Made by a program: the position numbers and the translations under genes | Shown: positions 16,495 to 25,646 of the stretch, in pieces | Numbering within the stretch: position 1 is the stretch's first letter | Layout of the letters: each line of letters opens with the position of its first letter | Notes under the pieces: generated by a model | The model's input: only the letters and a program-made list of their open reading frames with translations | The model's database searches: none | What the model was told of the DNA's origin: nothing | From: Candidatus Tectomicrobia bacterium | GTDB taxonomy: Bacteria > UBA8248 | Assembly (NCBI GenBank): GCA_016192135.1 | Contig: JACPUR010000017.1 | Coordinates: forward strand, 186,001-250,000 | Reading direction: 5' to 3' | DNA length: 64,000 nt

Positions 16495-16712
16495 GGGCTG
16501 GTCCTCCTGGTGAATGGGGAGGGCATTTTCGCCGAAACCGCGGCGCCGTCCAAGGGCGCCCGCGATGGCGGTTTTACTCCCCCCGCGCGCGGTGGTATCT
16601 TTTCCTCGGCCGTTGGCTTTAACCCGCCGCTTTCCCCGAAAATTCCCGCTCCCCGGAAATTCCCGCCCGCCGCTCCGGTTCGCCGCTGCCTTTCTCGCTG
16701 GAGGCAATCATC

Positions 16713-17189
16713 ATGGCCAAGACCACCGGCCCCAAGAAGATCCTCGTCCCCGTGGATTTCTCCGATTACAGCCGCGAGGCCCTGTCGCTGGCGCTGACCG
16801 AGGCGAAAGCGCACGGCGGGGAAGTCTCGATCCTGCACGTCATGGAGGACCCCCTCACGGCCGCGGCCTACGCGGGCGCGGGGATGGAGGGCGTCCCCGC
16901 CGCCGGGGTGGACTGGCTCAAGGTGAAGGAGGAGATCGCCGAGGGGGCCACGAGGACCATGGAGGAGCTGAAGGAGAGCGTGCCGGAGGCGAAGGGAGCG
17001 CGCACCGAGCTGGCCTGGGGCGAGCCCCCCGACACCATCCTCGAGGTGGCCCGGAAGGGGAACTACGATCTGATCGTGATGTCCACCCACGGGCGGCAGG
17101 GGATGTCCCGGCTGTTCATGGGGAGCGTGGCCGAGCGCGTGATCCGCACCACCGACCGCCCCACCCTGGTCGTGCCGCGCAGGAAGTGA
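16713..17189 (+). CDS. Universal stress protein (UspA family)
   Basis: 158 residues. KKILVPVDFSDYSREAL opens the alpha/beta fold with the Asp that contacts ATP. The glycine motif GRQGMSRLFMGSV (G-x2-G-x9-G-S) identifies the ATP-binding subfamily, and TTDRPTLVVPRRK closes the domain. Such proteins are cytosolic dimers induced by stress. It is followed after seven bases by a ferredoxin gene, likely in the same transcript. The region just upstream (16600-16690) contains more A/T-tract repeats. Confidence 0.93.
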   Translation: MAKTTGPKKILVPVDFSDYSREALSLALTEAKAHGGEVSILHVMEDPLTAAAYAGAGMEGVPAAGVDWLKVKEEIAEGATRTMEELKESVPEAKGARTELAWGEPPDTILEVARKGNYDLIVMSTHGRQGMSRLFMGSVAERVIRTTDRPTLVVPRRK

Positions 17190-17196
17190 GGAGGAC

Positions 17197-17751
17197 ATGG
17201 CCAATCCATTGGAGACGAAACTGATCGCGCGCGACGTCTTCATGCAGGTCCCGGGGACCCGGATGTGGCGGAAGCTCTACGGCCCGGAGGAGCTCAAGCC
17301 GGTCGAGGAGGCCGCCCTGGAGTGGCACGCGAAATACCTGGGGGGCGAATGGCTGCCGGACTCCCCGGCGAGGACGGCCAAGAAGCGCCGCCCCCGCCTC
17401 ATGGCCTGGGTCAACGAGTCCTGCACCGGGTGCGAGAACTGCATCCCGTTCTGCCCGGTGGACTGCATCGAGCACACGCCCGCCCCGATCTACCCCGACG
17501 ACCATTCCCCGACGCGGACGATCATGATCCGGTACGAGGAGTGCATCGGCTGCGAGCTCTGCGCGAAGGCGTGCGACTCCGCGAACGCGGGCTACAACGC
17601 GATCTACATGGTGCCGACGGATTCCTTCGAGGAGGAGTTCGGAGTCCGGGTCTCGGATGATCTGCGGCGCCACCCGGCCGGATGGTATTTTCCCGCCTAC
17701 AAGGAAGTCGCGGAGCGCATGCTGCGCGAGAGGTCCGCGCCGGCGGACTGA
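17197..17751 (+). CDS. 2x[4Fe-4S] ferredoxin-type electron carrier
   Basis: 184 residues, longer than a simple ferredoxin. The centre has two clusters: CTGCENCIPFCP (about residue 75) with a further Cys in VDCIEH, and CIGCELCAKAC (about residue 114), in which the usual final Pro is replaced by Asp. About 70 residues precede the clusters and 60 follow, including HPAGWYFPAYKEVAERML. It resembles ferredoxins attached to larger dehydrogenases. GAGGAC lies before the ATG. The redox partner is not apparent. Confidence 0.85.
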   Translation: MANPLETKLIARDVFMQVPGTRMWRKLYGPEELKPVEEAALEWHAKYLGGEWLPDSPARTAKKRRPRLMAWVNESCTGCENCIPFCPVDCIEHTPAPIYPDDHSPTRTIMIRYEECIGCELCAKACDSANAGYNAIYMVPTDSFEEEFGVRVSDDLRRHPAGWYFPAYKEVAERMLRERSAPAD

Positions 17752-17758
17752 GGCTCCG

Positions 17759-18904
17759 CTATGTCAGGAGCTGCTTGAGCTCCAGGAAGCGGACGAGGCC
17801 GGTCTTCGTGATCATCCCTTCCATCGTCCCGTTCCGGATGACGATCAGCCGGCCGGCCTCCGCCTCGTTCATCCGGGGCACGGCGTCCAGCAGCGGCGCG
17901 CCGGGCTCGATCACCATCCGCTCGCTCAACGGCACCATGGCGTCCACCGCCCTTCGGCGGGACCGCTCCTCGCGCGGCACCTGGATCACCTGCTGGATGG
18001 AGATCACGCCCAGCACCCTGCCGTCGTCCGCGACGGGGAAGCCCCGGAAGCCGTGATGCAGGAAATATTCCTCGGCCACCTCCTCCAGGGACGCCTGCGG
18101 CGGCACCGTGACGGGCTCCCGGATCATCACCTCCTCGACCCGCACCCCCTCCAGGGACCGCCGCAGGAGGATCTGCAGGTAGCCCTGCGCGGCCATGTTC
18201 TGCAGGAACATGCCGATGAAGAGGAGCCACAGCCCGCCCAGGAAGTTCCCGAGGGCGAATTCGAACACGCCCAGGATCATGAGGGCGGCCGCGAAGCCCT
18301 TGCCCATGTCCGACGCCCATTTCGTGGCGCGGACGACGTCGCCGGTCCTCCACCAGAGGACGGCGCGGAGGACGCGCCCGCCGTCCAGCGGAAACCCGGG
18401 GAACAGGTTGAAGGCGGCCAGGACCACGTTGATCCAGGCGAGGTAGCCGAAGATGGCCGCCCCGGGGGCGAAGCCTGCGCCGGCGGAGAATCCTCGCAGG
18501 AGCCAGAAGCCGGCGGCCAGGAGGAAGCTGGCGATGGGGCCCGCAATCGCCACGCGGATCTCCGTCTTCGGGTCGGCCACGTCCTCGGACAGCCGGGCCA
18601 TCCCGCCGAAGACGAAGAGGGTGATGGAGGAGATGCGGATTCCCGCCCGCATGGCCACGAGGGAGTGGGCGAGCTCGTGGGCGAGGAGGGAGGCGAAGAA
18701 AAGAAGCGCGGCCAGGGTGCCGGCCGCGAGGTAGGTCCACCCGCTCTCGCCAGGCAGGTAGGCGGGGAAGTACCCCGCCGAGAGGCTCCAGATGAGAAGC
18801 GCGAGGATGATGAACCAGGAGTAGTCGAGCCGGATATCGATCCCGGCGATGCGTGCCAGGGAAAAGCCTTGCGCGGTCTGCCGATCCGCCGCCGTCGCGT
18901 GCAT
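17759..18904 (-). CDS. Site-2 protease (M50) with C-terminal CBS pair
   Basis: 381 residues. The membrane part has about six helices with the zinc motif LLAHELAHSL (HExxH, about residue 68) and the second metal site NLFPGFPLDGGR. A CBS pair occupies about residues 245-380 (VEEVMIREPVTVPPQASLEEVAEEYF; VDAMVPLSERMVIEPGAPLLDAV). Enzymes of this type cut within the membrane, for example anti-sigma factors, and the CBS pair senses adenine nucleotides. The ATG at 18904 was chosen at the beginning of the conserved region, after GGGGGG. It converges with the ferredoxin gene. Confidence 0.9.
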   Translation of the reverse strand: MHATAADRQTAQGFSLARIAGIDIRLDYSWFIILALLIWSLSAGYFPAYLPGESGWTYLAAGTLAALLFFASLLAHELAHSLVAMRAGIRISSITLFVFGGMARLSEDVADPKTEIRVAIAGPIASFLLAAGFWLLRGFSAGAGFAPGAAIFGYLAWINVVLAAFNLFPGFPLDGGRVLRAVLWWRTGDVVRATKWASDMGKGFAAALMILGVFEFALGNFLGGLWLLFIGMFLQNMAAQGYLQILLRRSLEGVRVEEVMIREPVTVPPQASLEEVAEEYFLHHGFRGFPVADDGRVLGVISIQQVIQVPREERSRRRAVDAMVPLSERMVIEPGAPLLDAVPRMNEAEAGRLIVIRNGTMEGMITKTGLVRFLELKQLLT

Positions 18905-19151
18905 CGCGGACCCCCCGAGGCGGCGAGCGATGTCCACTTCCAATTTAGGCCCGTTTGCCGCGGAAATCCAGGATGGCCGCGAGGTACACCTTCGCCGCCG
19001 CCAGGCTCCGCTCGCCCGCCCTTTTTCTTCGCCTCGGGCCCATTCCTCTCCTTGGGGACGCAGGCGCCCGCCGCGCCCGGGCAAATGGATTGTGCTAAGG
19101 TAGGGAAAAGCCAAGCCCCTCGAATCCGCCATCCCGAGAGGAGGGCCTCCC

Positions 19152-19586
19152 GTGCCCGAGATCGTCCACGTTTCCCCCCCGGGCGTTTTCCGCCGGATGA
19201 TCGACGGCCGTCCCCTGTACTCCACCCTGACGGTGATCAAGTCGGCGGAGGGCGCCAGGCTCATCCTGGCCGGGCAGGTGTCGGCCCGGGAGGACGGCCA
19301 AGTGGTCGGCAAGGGCGACATGACGGCCCAGATCCGCCAGGTGTGCGAGAACATCGGCAGGGCCTTGCGGCACGCCGGGGCCGACTTCAAGGACCTGGTG
19401 CGCACGGTTACCTACACCGTGGACGTTCCGGAATACTTCCGCTGCGCCGGCGTGCGCGCCGAATATTTCGGCTCTCCGCCGCCGCCCAGCACCCTCCTGG
19501 GCGTCACGCGCCTGGCGGACCCGGATTTCCTGGTCGAGATCGAGGGGGAGGCGGTCATCCCGCTGGGGCGGCTGCGGAACGCGTGA
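19152..19586 (+). CDS. RidA/YjgF-family protein
   Basis: 144 residues. AGQVSAREDGQVVGKGDMTAQIRQVCENIGRALRHAGADFKDLVRTVTYTVD and FLVEIEGEAVI are typical of the family, trimeric proteins that hydrolyse reactive enamines or imines. The Arg usually found before the last strands of true RidA deaminases is not obvious in PPPPSTLLGVTRLADPDF, so it may belong to a non-deaminating subgroup. GTG start after GAGGAGGG. Confidence 0.85.
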   Translation: MPEIVHVSPPGVFRRMIDGRPLYSTLTVIKSAEGARLILAGQVSAREDGQVVGKGDMTAQIRQVCENIGRALRHAGADFKDLVRTVTYTVDVPEYFRCAGVRAEYFGSPPPPSTLLGVTRLADPDFLVEIEGEAVIPLGRLRNA

Positions 19587-19702
19587 GGGCCGCCGGATGC
19601 GGCGATTGACGCTCCCGGCGATTTGTTCCACCTTAAATGACCGTCGGCCCCTTTCTCGGCGATGACGCCAGTGGTCGTTCGGTAAGGGGGAGGAACCCGA
19701 GG

Positions 19703-19867
19703 ATGCCAGCCTACGACTTCAGATGCGGAAAATGCAGCAAGAACGTCACCCTGATGCTCAACGTCTCGGACTACGAGCGGAAGGCCTTCAAGTGCCCGAA
19801 GTGCGGGTCCAAGAAGCTCGACCGCCGCATCTCTTCCGTCCAGGTCCAGACCTCGAAAAAGAGCTGA
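19703..19867 (+). CDS. Small FmdB-type zinc-ribbon protein
   Basis: 54 residues. Two CxxC pairs, CGKC and CPKC, lie in MPAYDFRCGKCSKNVTL and KAFKCPKCGSKKLDRR, the putative regulatory zinc ribbon of the FmdB family. The tail is Lys/Ser-rich. GGAGGAACCCGAGG precedes the ATG at 19703, which is preferred over the upstream ATG at 19637. Function in this family is poorly defined. Confidence 0.85.
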   Translation: MPAYDFRCGKCSKNVTLMLNVSDYERKAFKCPKCGSKKLDRRISSVQVQTSKKS

Positions 19868-19943
19868 GCGTCCGGGCCGGGGAGAAGAACGCCGGATTGG
19901 ATCATCCGATGGCCGAAACCCTTCCGGCGGAAAATCCGGCCTT

Positions 19944-21317
19944 ATGAGACAGGTGGCGGTCCGAATGCAGATTCAATCCGCCGAGGAGCTCCAGCGGGCG
20001 CGGGAGGATCGCCTGCGCCGCACCGCCTCCCTCTGCGCCCGGGCCCATCCCTTCTACCGCCGGCGCTTCGCCGAGGCCGGAATACCTCCGGACGGCATCC
20101 GGACGCTCGATGACCTCGCGCGGCTCCCCCTCACGCACAAATCCGACTACATGGCGGCCCCGGGGGATTTCATGCTCGACCCGGCGGCGGCGCCGGAGCT
20201 CTCCCTCGAGGAGCGCACCCTCTGGAACGTGGCCTATACCACCGGCACCACGAGCGGCCGGCCCTCCCCCTTCTACAACACGACCCACGACCAGTACCAC
20301 ATCATGCTCCAGGCCCGGGCCTGCAGCGAAACCGAGGGCGTGCGCCGGGGGGACATCTTCGCCAACCTCTACCCGCTCTCCCCCATGCCGCTCGGCGCGT
20401 TCCTGTGCTGCGTCCGCACGGCGGAGATCATGGGCCTTCCCATCGTGAGCACCCTGACGGGGACGCCCCACCCCGAGTACCCGGTCCGGCGGGGGCTGGA
20501 CGAGGCGGTGGACGTGATCGGCGCCGCCCGGGCCACCATCCTATGGGGCATCCCCAGCTTCGTGCGGCGCGTCCTTCAGCGGGCCCGGGAGAAGGAGGTG
20601 CCCTTGCCGGGGGCGCGGATGGTGGTGGCGGCGGGGGAGGCGGTGAGCCCCAGCCTCCGGGAGGAGTACATGGACCACCTCCGGCACTTCGGGGCCGGGG
20701 ACCCCCAGGTGAGGTCCCGCTACTCCGCCACCGAGATGCAGGGAGGGCTGGTGCAGTGCCGGAACGAGGCCGCCCCCCACAACGTGGTGCCGGAGCTCTA
20801 CTACCTCGAGGTGGTGGACCCCGAAACCGGGAAGCAGGTGCCCGAGGGGGAGGAGGGCTGCCTGGCCGTCACGCATCTCCACCGGCGGGGGACGGTTTTC
20901 CTCCGCTACCTCATCGGGGATCTCATCGCCCTCAAGATGGAGCCCTGCCCCCACTGCGGGCGGCTGGGGGAGCGCATCGTCCGGGCGCCCCGGCGGACGG
21001 GGGACCTGGTGAAGGTCCGCGGAGTGCTCATCAACCCCGGCATCGTTTTTGACGTGGTTTCGGCGGACCGGGCGGTCCGGGAGTATCAGCTCCTCATCCG
21101 GAAGGAACGGCCGGGGGACTCCGACTCGCTGGACGAGATGGTCCTCCGCCTGGAGGCCCAGGAAGCGGACCACCCCCGTCTCGCCGCCGAGATGCCCGTC
21201 CGGATCCAGCGGGCGGTGATGGTGAGGCCGCGGGTGGAATTCGCGGCCCCCGGGGAAGTCCACGACCCGCTCAAGAGCGTGAAGGTCCGCCGCCTGGTGG
21301 ACGAGCGGGACCAATAG
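19944..21317 (+). CDS. Phenylacetate-CoA ligase-like AMP-dependent synthetase
   Basis: 457 residues. The P-loop-like motif AYTTGTTSGRPSPFYNT (about residue 95), GIPSFVRRVLQRA, YSATEMQGGLVQCRNE and the C-terminal RTGDLVKVRGVLINPGIVFDVV belong to the PaaK branch of adenylate-forming enzymes. It also has CPHCGRLGERI, the Cys motif common in this branch. It should activate an aromatic or other carboxylate to its CoA thioester with ATP. An ATG at 19965 after AGGTGG is an alternative start. No phenylacetate genes are next to it. Confidence 0.88.
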   Translation: MRQVAVRMQIQSAEELQRAREDRLRRTASLCARAHPFYRRRFAEAGIPPDGIRTLDDLARLPLTHKSDYMAAPGDFMLDPAAAPELSLEERTLWNVAYTTGTTSGRPSPFYNTTHDQYHIMLQARACSETEGVRRGDIFANLYPLSPMPLGAFLCCVRTAEIMGLPIVSTLTGTPHPEYPVRRGLDEAVDVIGAARATILWGIPSFVRRVLQRAREKEVPLPGARMVVAAGEAVSPSLREEYMDHLRHFGAGDPQVRSRYSATEMQGGLVQCRNEAAPHNVVPELYYLEVVDPETGKQVPEGEEGCLAVTHLHRRGTVFLRYLIGDLIALKMEPCPHCGRLGERIVRAPRRTGDLVKVRGVLINPGIVFDVVSADRAVREYQLLIRKERPGDSDSLDEMVLRLEAQEADHPRLAAEMPVRIQRAVMVRPRVEFAAPGEVHDPLKSVKVRRLVDERDQ

Positions 21318-21351
21318 GGAGTCAATATCGGCTCGGCGCGAAAAGAAGGGA

Positions 21352-21381
21352 TTGTCCTTTTTTCGCCTCGCTGGATATAAT
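21352..21381 (+). promoter_or_regulatory. Promoter of the YcgR/PilZ gene
   Basis: TTGTCC (21352-21357), an 18-base spacer and a perfect TATAAT (21376-21381) predict a transcript starting near 21388. This places the ATG at 21403 about 15 bases into the mRNA and argues against the TTG at 21352 as the start codon. Confidence 0.6.
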
Positions 21382-21402
21382 TATACGGGTTTATTGCGGT
21401 TT

Positions 21403-22077
21403 ATGGAGGGCGGCTGCCGGCCTGTGAGGGTTCACGTGTTTCCCGTCGGATCTCCCATCCAGATCATCGGCTATCTCGATAAGCGGAAGCTCAACTCCCG
21501 CGTGATCGGCTGGAGCGAGGGGATGTTCGTCATCATCGAGCACCCGTTCGTCCAGGGGGAGCTGGCCCTGCTTCCCAAGGACGCGGCGGTCGTCTGCCGG
21601 GGGACGGTGGAGGGCAGGACTTACGCTTTCAAGTCCCACGTCCTGCACGTGATGACCCAGCCTTTCAATTACCTCTTTCTCAGGTACCCGCGGGACATCC
21701 AGGAGGTGACGGCGCGGCAGGGCCTGTGGGTGGACATCGAGGCGAAGGCGGCCATGGCGCTGTCGCCGGCCGACGCGCCGGTCCCGCCCGCCGGAGCCAG
21801 GCAGGTGGAAGGAATCGTCCACAACATCAGCACCGGCGGCTGCATCGTCTCCCTCCCCAAGGAAGAGGATGTGAAGGGGACCGCCTGCGTCTTCCTCAGC
21901 TTCGAGCTGCCGAACGGCGTCCCGGTGAAGGACCTCAAGGGAACGGTGCCTTCCGATTCCCCTCTCGACGGGGAGGGCGCGGTCGAGCTGCATTTCGACG
22001 AGGGCGATCCGAATGCGGCGTCCGTGTTCGACTTCCTTCTCCTGGCCAGCAAGATCCTGCAGCCCAACACGGAATAG
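21403..22077 (+). CDS. Flagellar-brake (YcgR)-type PilZ protein with degenerate c-di-GMP motif
   Basis: 224 residues from the ATG at 21403. The N-terminal part (GSPIQIIGYLDKRKLNSRVIGWSEGMFVIIEHP) looks like the YcgR N-domain, and FNYLFLRYPRDIQEVTARQGLWVDI is the junction into a PilZ domain with NISTGGCIV. The RxxxR motif is imperfect: in RQGLW the second Arg is Trp. Binding of c-di-GMP is therefore doubtful. It has its own promoter and lies 80 bases upstream of the large cyclase gene. Confidence 0.75.
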   Translation: MEGGCRPVRVHVFPVGSPIQIIGYLDKRKLNSRVIGWSEGMFVIIEHPFVQGELALLPKDAAVVCRGTVEGRTYAFKSHVLHVMTQPFNYLFLRYPRDIQEVTARQGLWVDIEAKAAMALSPADAPVPPAGARQVEGIVHNISTGGCIVSLPKEEDVKGTACVFLSFELPNGVPVKDLKGTVPSDSPLDGEGAVELHFDEGDPNAASVFDFLLLASKILQPNTE

Positions 22078-22157
22078 GCGAAGAAGATTCCTCTTCCATC
22101 CCGCGGGACGTGCCCTTCCCGCCTTCCTGCGCCGAGCCGATCCGCCATTTGGCCCTT

Positions 22158-25100
22158 ATGGATAACGCCATGCTGACGTGTTCCCGGTGCGGCGGGGAGA
22201 ACCGCCCGGAGGCGCTCTACTGCCGCCATTGCGGGGCGGCGCTGGGGGCGGCGTGCCCGGCCTGCGGTTCGCCCAGCCTGCGCGATGCCGCCTTCTGCGA
22301 CCGCTGTGGCGCGGCCCTGCCGGGGCCCAATGCCGGGGCCGGCCCGGCCCCGGCGGCCAAGCCGGGGAAACTCCAGGCCCCGCCCAAGGGAGAGATTGAG
22401 GGGATACGGCTCGCCTACACGCCCCGGCACCTTCGGGCCGTGGTGGGCCCCGGCGGGGACATCCGGGGGGAGCGAAAGGAGGTCGTCGTCCTGTTCGCGG
22501 ACGTCAGCGGCTTCACCCGGCTCTCGGAGGAAATCGATCCCGAAGAGGTCCACCGCATCATGAACGGGGGCTTCGAGATCCTGACCGCCGAGGTGCACCG
22601 GTTCGGGGGGACGGTCAACCAGTACACCGGCGACGGCGTGATGGCCCTCTTCGGCGCTCCCCGCGCCCTGGAGGGCGCCCCCCGGGACAGCATCCGCGCG
22701 GCGGTCCACATCCAGGAGCGCTTCAAGGAGTTCGCGTCCCAGCTGGAGGCGGAGCGCGGCATCCGTTTCCAGGTGCGCATCGGCCTCAACGCCGGGGAAG
22801 TGGTGGTCGGATCGATCGGCGACGATCTCCGGATGGACTACACCGCCATGGGGGACACCACCAACGTGGCCGCCCGGCTCCAGGCCGACGCGGCGCCGGG
22901 GGAGATCCACGTCAGCGAGAGCCTGTTCCGGCTCACGCGCGAGTGGTTCCGCTTCGAGGACCGGGGAGAGCGGCTCTTCAAGGGCAAGTCCAAGCCCATC
23001 CGGGTGTACCGCGTCCTGGGCCGGGGGAAGGTGAGCACGCGCATCGAGGCCGCCGCGCTGCGGGGCCTCACCCGCCTGCGCGAGCGAGAGGAGGCCCTGG
23101 ACGCCCTGCTCCACCTCTACGGGGAGGTGCGCGAGGGCCGGGGCCAGATCGTCGCGATCACCGGCGAGGCGGGCATCGGAAAGAGCCGGATCGTGTACGA
23201 GCTGAAGGAGGCGCTCAAGCGGGGGGAGGCCGAGCCGCCGCTCTGCCTGGCCGCCAGCGCCACCCACTACGACCGCTATGCGCCGCTCTCGCTCCTTCGC
23301 CGGATCCTCAAGGCCTACGCCCAGGCCGTGGCGGTGTACTGCCCCATCAACCCGGGCGGGGAGGACGGCTTCTGGCAGGACGTGATCCTGACGCGCGCCT
23401 CCCAGCTCCTGCCCGGCGCCGGCGACATCCCCCCCATCCAGCTGATCCTCCGGCGGGACGGCGGCGAGGGGGCCGGAGCGGCGGACGTGCACCGGGGGCT
23501 CGAGGCCGTCCTCGGCCTGTTCATCCGGGAGGCCCGGGAGCGGCCCGTCGTCCTCGCGGTGGACAACATGCGCGACGCGGAGTCCTCCTCCGTCGAGTTC
23601 CTCGATCTGCTGGCGTCCCGGCTCTCGGCCGAGCGCATCCTGTTCATCCCGATCCACCGCCCCGGCTTCGAGAACCCCTGGGCCTCCCGGCGGAACTTTC
23701 ATCAGATCGCGCTCGGGCCCCTATCCCCCCAGGCGGGGGAGGACATGTGCCGGGAGATCCTCGGGCAGCCCGCCTCGCCCGAGCTGCTGGAGGTGGTGCT
23801 CTCCCGGGCGCAGGGGAACCCCTTCTTCATCGAGGAACTGGTGCGGGGCATGCGGGACTCGGGCGCCATCGTGAGCGGGAACGGCCAGATGCGCCTGGCG
23901 GCGGCCGGGGACGCCATATCCTTCCCCCGCACCATCCAGGACGTGCTGCTGGCCCGGCTCGACGCCCTGCCCCGCCACCTGCGGGAACTCCTCCAGGCGG
24001 CTGCCGTCATCGGCCCGCGGTTCGACAGCGAGCTGCTGGCCAGGGTCCTGGAGGACGCGCCGGACCTGGAGGCGCGCCTCGCCGATCTCCAGGAAATGGA
24101 GATCATCTACGCGAGCGAAGGCGGCACGCGGGGGGAATGGCGCTTCTCGAACCGCATGTTCCAGGAGATGGCTTACCGGGAGATGCTCTGGGGCCAGCGC
24201 GCGCTCCTGCACGAAAAGGCGGGAATCGCCATTGAGGCGCAGGGGCCCGCGGCCGTGGAGGAGAACCTCGACCGGCTCGCCTCCCACTTCCAGCGCAGCG
24301 AGAACCTGGGGAAGGCGGCGCACTACCTCATCCGCGCGGGCCGGCGCGCGTACGCCTTCCTCGCCTTCCCCCTGGCCGCCTCCCGGCTGGAGCAGGGGCT
24401 CATCTTCATGGAGACGCTGGAGGAGAAGGAGACGGAGCCCATCCTCGCCGAGCGCATCCGGGTCCGGGGCGCGCTCGCGCTGGCCCTGCTCGCCCTGGGG
24501 ACGGGCGAGGAGCGGGTCGAGACGCTCCTCTCCGAGATGCGGGAGATGGCCGGGTGGGCGGGGGACCTGACCCAGCTCGCGATGGCCGACATCCACCTGT
24601 GCACCCTCCGGTTCCGCCAGGGGAACCAGCCCGCCGTGGTCGAGGCGGCGTCCCGGGCCATCGCGACGGCGGAGCGGGCCGGGGCCTGGGAGCCCAAGTT
24701 CAGGGGCCGCGCCGCCCTGGCGTCGGCCTACCGCCTCATGGCCCGGAACCGGCAGTCGGTCGAGGAGAGCGAGGAGGCCATCCGGATATACGAGGAGCGC
24801 CTCGGGGACCGGGAGAGGCAGAGCCTGGAGCTCATCCACGTCTATGTCGAGGCGCTGGCGACGCTGGGTGCGACGCACGCTCTGATGGGAGAGGCGGGGC
24901 GGGCCGGGGAATGCTTCGCGCGCGCGCGGGGGGCCGCTTCCACGATTCACCTGATGGGGCTCGTGCGCTTTTTCGAGAATTCTCTCCTGGCGGCCCAGGG
25001 AAGATGGCGCGAGTCCGAGGCCTCGATGTCGGCCCTCCTGGACGAGTTCGCGAAGTTCAAGTTCCCCTTCGCCCGGGCGGCCATCGCCGTGTGGCTGGGC

Positions 25101-25646
25101 CGGGCGAAGATCCATCTCGGGCAGGTGGAGGAGGGGCTCCGGCTGGTGGAGGAGGCCACCCGGGAGCGGCAGCGGATCGGCCAGCATCTTCTGATCAGCA
25201 TGAACCACATCGTCCGGGCCGAGGGCCTATGGCGGCTCGGGCGGCGGGAGGATGCGTTCGCCGCCCTGCATGAGGCCCGGGAGGCGGCGCGGAGCGCGGG
25301 AGAGGAATCGGCCCGGCTTCTGGCCCGGGAGCTGGAGGCGCGCATCCGGTGCGAGGCGGCCCCGCCCGGGGAGCTCCGGGCCCGGGCGGAGGAATACGCG
25401 GGGGCGCTCGAGGAGCTCGATCGGTCGGGTTTCAGGCCCGCCGCGATGCGGGGAAGGCTCCGGCTGGCGGCCGCGCTGGAGGAAATGGGCGAAGCCGGGC
25501 GCGCCCGGCGGATGGAACGGGAGGCCCGGGCTTTCCTGAGGTCGGCGGGAGCCCAGGATGCGGAGGCCGCGCCCGGGGGCCCGGCCGGGGAGGGGCAGGG
25601 CGCCGCCTCATTGGGGTCCGATGACGCCCCGCACCGGGTTCCTTGA
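22158..25646 (+). CDS. Adenylate/guanylate cyclase with zinc ribbons, AAA ATPase and TPR-like region
   Basis: 1162 residues. The N-terminus has two zinc-ribbon pairs (CSRCGGENRPEALYCRHCG and CPACGSPSLRDAAFCDRCG). A class III cyclase domain follows (about 110-270): VVLFADVSGFTRLSEE and YTGDGVMALFGAP give the two metal Asp residues, with MDYTAMGDTTNVAARLQ. Next is an AAA/STAND ATPase with Walker A ITGEAGIGKSRI, a Walker B-like VLAVDNM, and EGNPF-type AQGNPFFIEELVRGM. The last ~400 residues are helical repeats. A signalling enzyme integrating protein input is likely; the cyclic nucleotide is not known. A paralogue lies at 54.5 kb. Confidence 0.9.
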   Translation: MDNAMLTCSRCGGENRPEALYCRHCGAALGAACPACGSPSLRDAAFCDRCGAALPGPNAGAGPAPAAKPGKLQAPPKGEIEGIRLAYTPRHLRAVVGPGGDIRGERKEVVVLFADVSGFTRLSEEIDPEEVHRIMNGGFEILTAEVHRFGGTVNQYTGDGVMALFGAPRALEGAPRDSIRAAVHIQERFKEFASQLEAERGIRFQVRIGLNAGEVVVGSIGDDLRMDYTAMGDTTNVAARLQADAAPGEIHVSESLFRLTREWFRFEDRGERLFKGKSKPIRVYRVLGRGKVSTRIEAAALRGLTRLREREEALDALLHLYGEVREGRGQIVAITGEAGIGKSRIVYELKEALKRGEAEPPLCLAASATHYDRYAPLSLLRRILKAYAQAVAVYCPINPGGEDGFWQDVILTRASQLLPGAGDIPPIQLILRRDGGEGAGAADVHRGLEAVLGLFIREARERPVVLAVDNMRDAESSSVEFLDLLASRLSAERILFIPIHRPGFENPWASRRNFHQIALGPLSPQAGEDMCREILGQPASPELLEVVLSRAQGNPFFIEELVRGMRDSGAIVSGNGQMRLAAAGDAISFPRTIQDVLLARLDALPRHLRELLQAAAVIGPRFDSELLARVLEDAPDLEARLADLQEMEIIYASEGGTRGEWRFSNRMFQEMAYREMLWGQRALLHEKAGIAIEAQGPAAVEENLDRLASHFQRSENLGKAAHYLIRAGRRAYAFLAFPLAASRLEQGLIFMETLEEKETEPILAERIRVRGALALALLALGTGEERVETLLSEMREMAGWAGDLTQLAMADIHLCTLRFRQGNQPAVVEAASRAIATAERAGAWEPKFRGRAALASAYRLMARNRQSVEESEEAIRIYEERLGDRERQSLELIHVYVEALATLGATHALMGEAGRAGECFARARGAASTIHLMGLVRFFENSLLAAQGRWRESEASMSALLDEFAKFKFPFARAAIAVWLGRAKIHLGQVEEGLRLVEEATRERQRIGQHLLISMNHIVRAEGLWRLGRREDAFAALHEAREAARSAGEESARLLARELEARIRCEAAPPGELRARAEEYAGALEELDRSGFRPAAMRGRLRLAAALEEMGEAGRARRMEREARAFLRSAGAQDAEAAPGGPAGEGQGAASLGSDDAPHRVP

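Noticed and set aside
17759-19405. 548-residue version of the M50 protease starting at 19405
   Set aside because: The extra N-terminus overlaps the divergent RidA gene and has no family similarity; the ATG at 18904 fits the conserved start.
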